Shown: piece after piece, positions 57,965 through 64,000 of the stretch
Layout of the letters: every line of letters begins with the position of its first letter
How positions within the stretch are numbered: the first letter of the stretch is position 1
Source: Stropharia rugosoannulata
Lineage: Eukaryota; Basidiomycota; Agaricomycetes; Agaricales; Strophariaceae
Direction of reading: 5' to 3'
DNA length: 64,000 nt
Assembly (NCBI GenBank): GCA_028532985.1
Contig: JANCIK010000001.1
Span: 372,001-436,000 of the forward strand
Made by a program: the position numbers and the translations under genes
Notes under the pieces: model-generated
Database searches by the model: none
Told to the model about the DNA's origin: nothing
Seen by the model: only the letters and a program-made list of their open reading frames with translations

Positions 57965-60763
57965 ATGTCAACCAGGCAAAACAAGAAGCAGCGCAAGGGT
58001 CGAAACGCGAACAACCGCGAACGGACGGTGACCACGCTCACTGCGGATCCCAACACCCACTACCTCGTGCCCAAGCTCAGCGAAGAACCTGCGCGGCCCC
58101 ACCCACCGCCACTGTCAGTAGCCAGCGGATCAACTGCAGGGCAATTACTCAACATGCCCATGCCGCAAACTTACTCTATGCCTGGTAATTTTGCTTTCGG
58201 ATATCCCGTCCCTTTTGCTTCTGTACAGCACGCCAATATGCAACAGCAACAGCAACAGCAGCCACAGCAGCAGCAGCAGCAGTTCTACACGACGTCGCCC
58301 CAGCAAATGTCCCAGCCGTCTCCCAAGTTAAATTTGCCACCTGGCAAAAACGACCTTGAGATCCTGCAGAACCTCAAGAAGATGATCAAAGACGGTCAAC
58401 ATCCCTTCTACCGTGCTATTCCTTCTCCAGCAGCTCTTGCAAGTTTGTATGCAGGACCCGGCGTCACCCAGGCTCAACCCGAAGCTTCACGGCGGCGGAG
58501 CAGTACGCCCCCCATCGTTTCGCCCGGCGGTGATAGGAGGCTTGGTGTAGACCAGAAGATGGCTGATGTCAAAAACGTATGTTTTCTTCCCTTATTGGCG
58601 GATTGTACTAACAGGTATACGTGTTCAGGGAGTAGCTACCAATCGACCGCAGAACGCGCCCTCTGTCGCGCATCTCAACATTGAAGCTCTTCAGATAAGC
58701 AAAGAAGGCTCTGCACCTCCGGCAGCTGGTCCGCCTCGTTCTTCCGTTCCCTCCGACAGCCTGACTGTGGGTGTAGACGTTGTCCAAGCCGTTCACGACG
58801 AAGCCGGTGCTGTTCAAACCGGTCGCTCACAGACTGCCCTAAAAGACGCTACTGCTGTACGAGGTTCGATTTCTCCTTCAGATTCGCGTGTCTTGGCTTC
58901 AGAACGCGCTGCGATAGAGCCCCCTAATGCAGCTGCTCCCCCTTCGGGTACCGCCCCTAGCTCCACCCAGATTCCGGACCATAAGGCGATTCATACTGCT
59001 GCCCAGAAAGTATTTTCTCCCGGTAGAGAATGGTATCCCAATGATCGAGTTGTCTACGAACGTCCTGTTCCAGATAAACGACTGTCTGATCAGCATCGGC
59101 CTACTCTTGATGACGCAGTTTCATATAGTTCCGTTCCTGGTCTTAAAACGTCTGTTCCACGGGCTCCGATTGCACAACCTGTTGTCCCTGATAAAAAACC
59201 TGATGTTCCTGCTCCCGCTCCTAGAGAAGCTGCACAGACGTCTATTCGAGGTGCCGACGATGTCCGCTCTGCAGAATCTGCCCCTGCTCTGCCTATCCTT
59301 GGTCCTACTTCCCAACCGCCTCCTAAAGTTGAGCCACCTGCTCCTAAGCGACAGTATCCTGACCAGCCTTCTTCTGATATGGACGACGTTCGGTCGTCGC
59401 GTGCGTCTTCTGTACAACCACCGGGAGCTAGTGCTACGCTAGAATCTGTTCCTCCGCCATCTTCTGCGGAGAGTCTCCCATTGAGCACTGATAACTCTGG
59501 AGTGGCCCCCCCTTATCTGGCCGAGCGTGTTGAGCCCGAGACGCTAGTTAATCCGCTTGCGAAGCCCTCTGCTGAACCTACAGCTAACATAGTTAGCCCT
59601 GAACAGCGTCCTGCTCCTCCCCAACAGCATTTCGGAAAGAAAAACAAGTTCCAGAAGGGTCAGCACTTCCAAGGCCCAGGGAAGTACGGGCGGCCCGGCC
59701 CCCCGGCTGACGGTGCCCCTCCTGGTGCTGGATATCCTCCCCGTGTGACGCGTCCTCGCACGCCCTCTCCAGACGGCCGACGACCGCGCGAATATCGCGG
59801 TCCACCGCCGCCTGCTCGCCCCGTCTCGCGCGAGCGTGCCTCCTTTAGGGCAGAGTACGACCCGCGGCGTCCTGACATCCTGGACGCAGATATACCTCCC
59901 CACCCGCGTTATGAGCCCAGGCCGTACAGCCCCTTCCCACCGGGGGGCGAGCGTCGCCCGAGCGGGTACCCCGTCACTCCTCCTTTGTCCGGCGGCCGCG
60001 GTCCGCCTGTGGACCCGCCCTCTGGCCGCCCTGGTGATTATTATATGTATCCCCCGCGAGATGAGTGGGATCTGCAGGAGGATGAGTATTACAAGGCGCG
60101 GGAGAGGGGCTGGGATAGACCCGCGTTCGAGCGCGACTCGTATGGTCGCGGGACCTGGGACCCGCGCCAGGACCGTGACTACGTGCCACGAGGTGCGTCG
60201 TGTTAACTAATCTCTGCCGTGCGAGTATCATCTCATTAACTCGAAATACAGATGCGTACCCACCGGGCCCACCACCACCGCCCATGCCGCTGGACGACCG
60301 CTACCCGCCAGGGCCAGCGATGCCGCGCGACATCGACCGCGGCCCGCCTGCAGCATACGGCCCGCCGCCTTACGGGCGCGTCCGCGCGCGCAGCCCCAGT
60401 CCCCTCGGCCGGGGCGGGCATCCCCCGCTCGAAGACCTGCGCCCGCCGATGAAGCGCGCACGTGAAGACTTCCCGCCGGACTACTACCAGGCGGGGCGGC
60501 CCCCACCCGCGCGCCGGGCGCCCGCGGACTACCCCCCTCCCCCTCCCCCGCCGTCGCGCGGTGGTGGAGGCCCGGGCCCGGCCGCGGAGTGGCCTGCAGC
60601 TCCGGGGTCGGGCCCGGGCAACTTGCCGCCTAGGAATAGGCGGGAGTACCGCTCTATGGAGTATGCGCCGCCATATGAACGCCCGCCGCCTGGGCCGCCT
60701 GGGCGCATGCCTTATGGGCCTGAGGGCGATAGGACTGGATACGCGCCGCGACCACCACAATAA
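57965..60763 (+). CDS. Long intrinsically disordered Gln- then Pro/Arg/Gly-rich protein
   Basis: Exons 57965-58576, 58629-60192 and 60252-60763 give 895 aa. The N-terminus is basic (STRQNKKQRKGRNANNRERT), followed by a poly-Gln stretch near 58240-58280, and the only segment that looks folded, NDLEILQNLKKMIKDGQHPFYRAIPSPAAL. Then about 350 residues of Ser/Ala/Pro linker. The last 300 residues are extremely rich in Pro, Arg, Gly and Tyr (RPYSPFPPGGERRPSGYP; PPGPPPPPMPLDDRYPPG), as in RNA-binding or condensate-forming proteins. No RRM or zinc finger is seen. The short helical segment is the best handle for a homology search. Function unknown; an RNA-related role is inference from composition. 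Confidence 0.7.
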
Positions 60764-61200
60764 GGTGGTGGTGCTCGGCGAACACTCTGTCTGATCTACT
60801 GTTGCTGATCTAACCAATCTATTCCTGATTTATTGCTTCATGAATTTGATTTCGCGTATATACTCGCATTTGCGCTTGGATTACTGACATGTTTACTATT
60901 TCTTTATGTCTTAATTCATTTATGGATTTATTTCTCCAGATGATATCTTTTTGAGGCATATATCTTTTCAATTCCTTTTATATACTGACTCACCACACGG
61001 CTTCCTTTAGCTACTCAAAATTTCCTGGCGGACCTTCCCAGTCAGTAAACGCAGCTCTTGCTGTAATTCTCCTGCGCGGCAAAAGTATAATAGTGGCGCG
61101 GTCTTGTAATTTGCAGGAAATGTTATACAGTATTAGTATTTCAACTATTCTTTAATACTGCTCCTGAATTTCCGTGCCAGCCTTACAGGGCCAGATACCC
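60764..61200. other. Intergenic between convergent genes
   Basis: AT-rich 3' region; nothing recognised. Confidence 0.5.
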
Positions 61201-61636
61201 TTAGAGCGGGCAGAAAGAATCTGTAGCAATGCAGCTGCTCGCAGTTGAACGGTTAGATGCATGTTGCAAGGCATGCAGTACAACAAACTCTCGTACCTTC
61301 CTGGATTCGGGCCGCTTGCCGAAATAGGGCCAGGAATACAGCAGTACGTGTGGGCCGGGCCTCAAATAATGCGTGTCAGCAGGGGAAAAGTGTTAAGAGA
61401 CGATGTACTTACAGGGCGGGTCCTTATTAACGGTTTGTAATACTATTAGTATGCTGTTGTAAACGGTTATTGATAAACAAGGAGCCTAACCGATGCTTTC
61501 CCGCCTACAAAATAGAAAATCCACCTCACATAAGTTACATCCCCGACATAAAATTGAAGAAGTACTGACACTCTTGGGCAAGAACAGGCAGTGCCAAAGC
61601 GACTGCTGCGACTATAGCTGAGAGGTAAAACTTCAT
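61201..61636 (-). CDS. Small secreted cysteine-rich protein A
   Basis: Five exons (61636-61570, 61504-61491, 61422-61413, 61360-61297, 61234-61201) of 67, 14, 10, 64 and 34 nt give 62 aa. A clear signal peptide (KFYLSAIVAAVALALPVLA, cut probably after VLA) precedes a mature chain of about 42 residues with six cysteines spaced C-x7-C-x5-C-C-x15-C-x6-C and ending FCPL. The same exon sizes, intron phases and cysteine pattern recur in protein B at 62836-63264, which strongly supports both models. It is secreted by inference and may act as a small effector-like or surface protein; no known family is recognised. A TATA element lies 75 nt upstream. Confidence 0.85.
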
Positions 61637-61710
61637 TGCGGTGTGGTGTTTGATGTGACTTGGAGGTGTAGGATTGAACTGAAGATGAGTACTTAGCCGC
61701 CTCGCCTGAA

Positions 61711-61716
61711 TTTATA
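61711..61716 (-). promoter_or_regulatory. TATA box of secreted protein A
   Basis: Minus-strand AGTATAAATT context, 75 nt before the start codon; the same AGTATAAATT string occurs before protein B. Confidence 0.5.
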
Positions 61717-62773
61717 CTGTTGGACTCCACCACCCTGTGGTTGAAACCCGTGCGCTGAGTGGCAGAATGGAGTGTTTGCACATCAATTCAAGTAGATCCG
61801 AATACGCAGCAGGAGTGAACTACCTGAGCGTAGCGATTCAATACACATAACTCCGCTGCCGTCAGTCCATAGACATAGGCGCCGATGTCTATTTATAGGA
61901 TTTGAATTTGTTGCAAAGGACTCCATAGAGCACAGCGTTTGAGATGTTCTCCTGATTTCTGTTAATCATCTCTATTGTAGGACTGTTTACTCGGCTGTCT
62001 CATGTATCAGAGCGTAAACAATGGTTGTATACGTGGTATACCATGTGTCTTTTTCATTCAATTACGCGACGGAACCGTAGAGTTTTTCGTCTATGGAGCT
62101 TAGCTTAAGCCATACTTTTGACACTGGGCGGTCTACACTCCATCCATTGTTTATACTGACCCTGGGCGGGTCGTTCATCACCCCGTCGTCTAAGGAGTAT
62201 TTGTTATATGTAGCATGTAAATCACAGACCGAGTATTATTTTCTATAAAGTGCATAGGGACGTTCTTTTGAAAGAGTTAGTACGGCGAACTATGGGCCAC
62301 AGGTCTACGTTTTCTTTAACTTTGAATGATATATTCTGCTAAGCATAAGGCGCATCTAAACTAGAAGTAAATGCAGAGTTCAGAAGCCTAACAACATTAT
62401 AAATGGAGGGAGCGCCACAAGACATATGCATAGGCTTTCATCAGGAAAATCGCAACCATCATGCGCAGGGCCTCACCGACTCTGAATTGTATGTAATACA
62501 AAGTCCCATTGGTGAGAAGTCCGTGTCAAAGAAGAAAAATGACTCAGTGAGCTACACGATGCAGGGTATATATGTATCTGATATCTGATAACGTACTTCA
62601 TTTATTTTTCTGACATACATCTGACTGATCTCCTGAAAATCCGATTGAAAGACTATAAATAGATTTAGCGCCCGTTGTCACGGCTATGGAAACAATGTAA
62701 AATCCAAGAAATTGCTCAAGCCTTCCGTGAGTCAGTTCGGTGATTTAGTCAAAGCGTGAGTTCGCACTAGTAG

Positions 62774-62780
62774 TATAAAT
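62774..62780 (+). promoter_or_regulatory. TATA box of secreted protein B
   Basis: AGTATAAATT context, about 60 nt before the start codon, matching the element before protein A. Confidence 0.5.
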
Positions 62781-62835
62781 TGCGAATACTGGAGCATCAT
62801 CTCTGTCCTATCAATCACCACCACTAAAATTTAGT

Positions 62836-63264
62836 ATGAAGCTTTATCTATCCGCTATCCTGGTCTTTGTTGCAGCTGCTCTTCCCATTCTGGCTCAGGA
62901 GTGTTAGTAAATTATCTGTACAGAGTCTTGAGTCCTCTGCTGACATCGTGTGACTTGTAGGTGGAGGGGCATCCGTGCGTCGTGTAAAACTAAAAAAAAC
63001 AGATACTTGCTAACTGACTTTTTGTCTATCTTGTACAACAAATAGGACCCACCTTGTACGTACCATATTATACGTAGTCCATATATACGAGCCTACTTAC
63101 ATGCTATAGGTCCCACTGGTACACATTGCTGTATTCCTGGACCAGTGTCTATTGATGCTCCGCCCAAGCCGGGAAGGTACGTCCAATTCACTGTTGATAT
63201 GGATCAAGCATTTGATAGTGAGACCATTAGCTGCATACCTCCAGACTCAGCTTGTCCGCTCTGA
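62836..63264 (+). CDS. Small secreted cysteine-rich protein B
   Basis: Five exons (62836-62902, 62961-62974, 63046-63055, 63110-63176, 63231-63264) of 67, 14, 10, 67 and 34 nt give 63 aa. The signal peptide (KLYLSAILVFVAAALPILA) is followed by a mature peptide with six cysteines, C-x7-C-x5-C-C-x16-C-x6-C, including GTHCCIPGPVSIDAPP and the terminal SACPL. It is a paralogue of protein A (ALPVLAQEC / ALPILAQEC; CCIPGP shared; DPPCP shared) and is transcribed away from it. The 10-nt and 14-nt exons are identical in size in both genes, so standard gene finders would probably miss them. Likely extracellular; function unknown. Confidence 0.87.
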
Positions 63265-63616
63265 TGTAAAATTGTAAATACAATCAGTGGTTTTCTCTTA
63301 CTGGTGAAATGGGAATTCTACTTGGGAGTAGTAGCTTTGCGTTACTTATAACGACTGAAATCAGTTCTCGTAAAACCAGTTTATTGTCATAAGTGGGGCA
63401 CCTGTTTTTGTTTTTGTTTTCTGCTACAATAATCCAATCGTGAGTGTACGGACTTTTGTGAGCCTCTAGCTTTGCGGCATTTGTTCGGCATGTTTCGGCA
63501 ACTATCGCCGTTCGAATTTATTAACAACACGTGATGCATCCGCGCCACGTCTCCAACGATAGCAACGCGTCGTACGACGTCGACGATCTTTCCCAACGCT
63601 TTCGACGAACCCCTTC
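63265..63616. other. Intergenic, no gene seen
   Basis: Short spacer with the promoter of the FKBP gene. Confidence 0.5.
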
Positions 63617-63973
63617 ATGATGAAATTTTTCAGCTGGCTCTCTCTTGCAATGTTTGGTGCTGCTGCCGCTAATGCCAGCTCTGCTGATGGAAAAGTCCCG
63701 CCTACCGACCTCCAAATCGAGACGACGTTCTTACCTGACTCGTGCTCCAACAAGGCGCAGCCTGGAGACCGTATCAAGGTTCACTACGTGAGTAGGATTT
63801 ATGCAAGATTAAACAATATCTGTTAATCCTTATCCATAACCTTAGACCGGCACTTTGTTCTCCAATGGAAACAAGTTCGATTCAAGGTAATTCGTTGCAT
63901 ACGTATTCATGTTCGCATTCGTTAACTCACTGTCTGCGAAGTCTGGACCGTGGCCAGCCTCTTCCTTTGACTC
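63617..63973 (+). CDS. FKBP-type prolyl isomerase, ER/secretory (3' partial)
   Basis: Exons 63617-63787, 63846-63886 and 63942-63973 are visible, followed by a GTAAGA donor, and the gene leaves the window. The N-terminus is a signal peptide (MKFFSWLSLAMFGAAAANAS; the ATG at 63620 is equally possible). Then TDLQIETTFLPDSCSNKAQPGDRIKVHYTGT and the FKBP start FSNGNKFDSSLDRGQPLPLT. The pattern K-V-H-Y-T-G-T-L plus F-D-S-S-x-D-R-G-Q-P is that of FKBP12-like domains, and the Cys before the KAQPGD segment is typical of ER FKBP2/FKBP13. Such enzymes isomerise peptidyl-prolyl bonds during folding in the ER. The catalytic second half is outside the window. Confidence 0.9.
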
Positions 63974-64000
63974 GTAAGACCTGTATTATGTCATGGCTCA

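Larger units (their letters stand above)
61637..62835. other. Divergent intergenic region of the secreted-protein pair
   Basis: 1.2 kb between two divergent start codons; carries a TATA element on each side, no other gene seen (an open stretch at 62403-62588 is unsupported). Confidence 0.5.

Noticed and set aside
60236..60817. Long antisense frame over the Pro/Arg-rich protein
   Set aside because: Shadow of the low-complexity GC-rich coding sequence; no start context, splice structure or motif.
1..64000. CRISPR arrays, tRNA or rRNA genes, full-length retrotransposons
   Set aside because: None recognised on reading both strands; repeats found are the gene-family duplication and the two Mutator-like elements. 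A tRNA scan was not possible by eye and could find something I missed.

Overview
The window reads as a gene-dense basidiomycete genome, most likely an Agaricomycete. The evidence is short (about 45-70 nt) GT-AG introns in nearly every gene, DUF6533/DUF6534-type seven-helix proteins, FunK1-type kinases, nwd2-like NACHT proteins, a fungal-class glutathione transferase and small cysteine-rich secreted proteins. Nearly all genes are split, so I rebuilt exon chains by hand from reading frame, splice sites and, where available, comparison of paralogous copies inside the window. Totals that came out as exact multiples of three support the models, but none is confirmed by transcripts.

Layout. 1-9 kb: end of a proline-rich protein, a DUF6534 membrane protein, and two short NACHT proteins in tandem. 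9-17 kb: a Get1 homologue (ER tail-anchored insertion) and ribosomal protein eL39, both in exons too short for long open frames; two decayed FunK1 kinase pieces; a glutathione transferase; an ISG12/IFI6-like membrane protein. 17-28 kb: two paralogous seven-helix proteins flank malate synthase (glyoxylate cycle) and a DUF6533 protein.

28-39.6 kb: a duplicated region carrying three copies (two direct, one inverted) of an unrecognised gene with a C-x2-C-x7-H-x6-C motif. Two Mutator-like non-autonomous elements with perfect 9-bp target duplications sit among them, and one copy is frameshifted. Between the direct and inverted copies lie a probable securin and a siderophore-type GNAT acyltransferase.

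39.7-55.6 kb is the most striking part. A divergent gene pair, a DUF7025-type AAA+ ATPase (630-635 aa) facing a large NACHT STAND protein (1517-1560 aa), is present twice in tandem with near-identical exon structure and every frame intact. This suggests a two-component STAND/AAA+ module kept together through duplication. A small unknown gene follows it.

56-64 kb: a long disordered proline/arginine-rich protein, a divergent pair of small secreted cysteine-rich proteins built from tiny exons, and the start of an ER-type FKBP prolyl isomerase that runs off the window.
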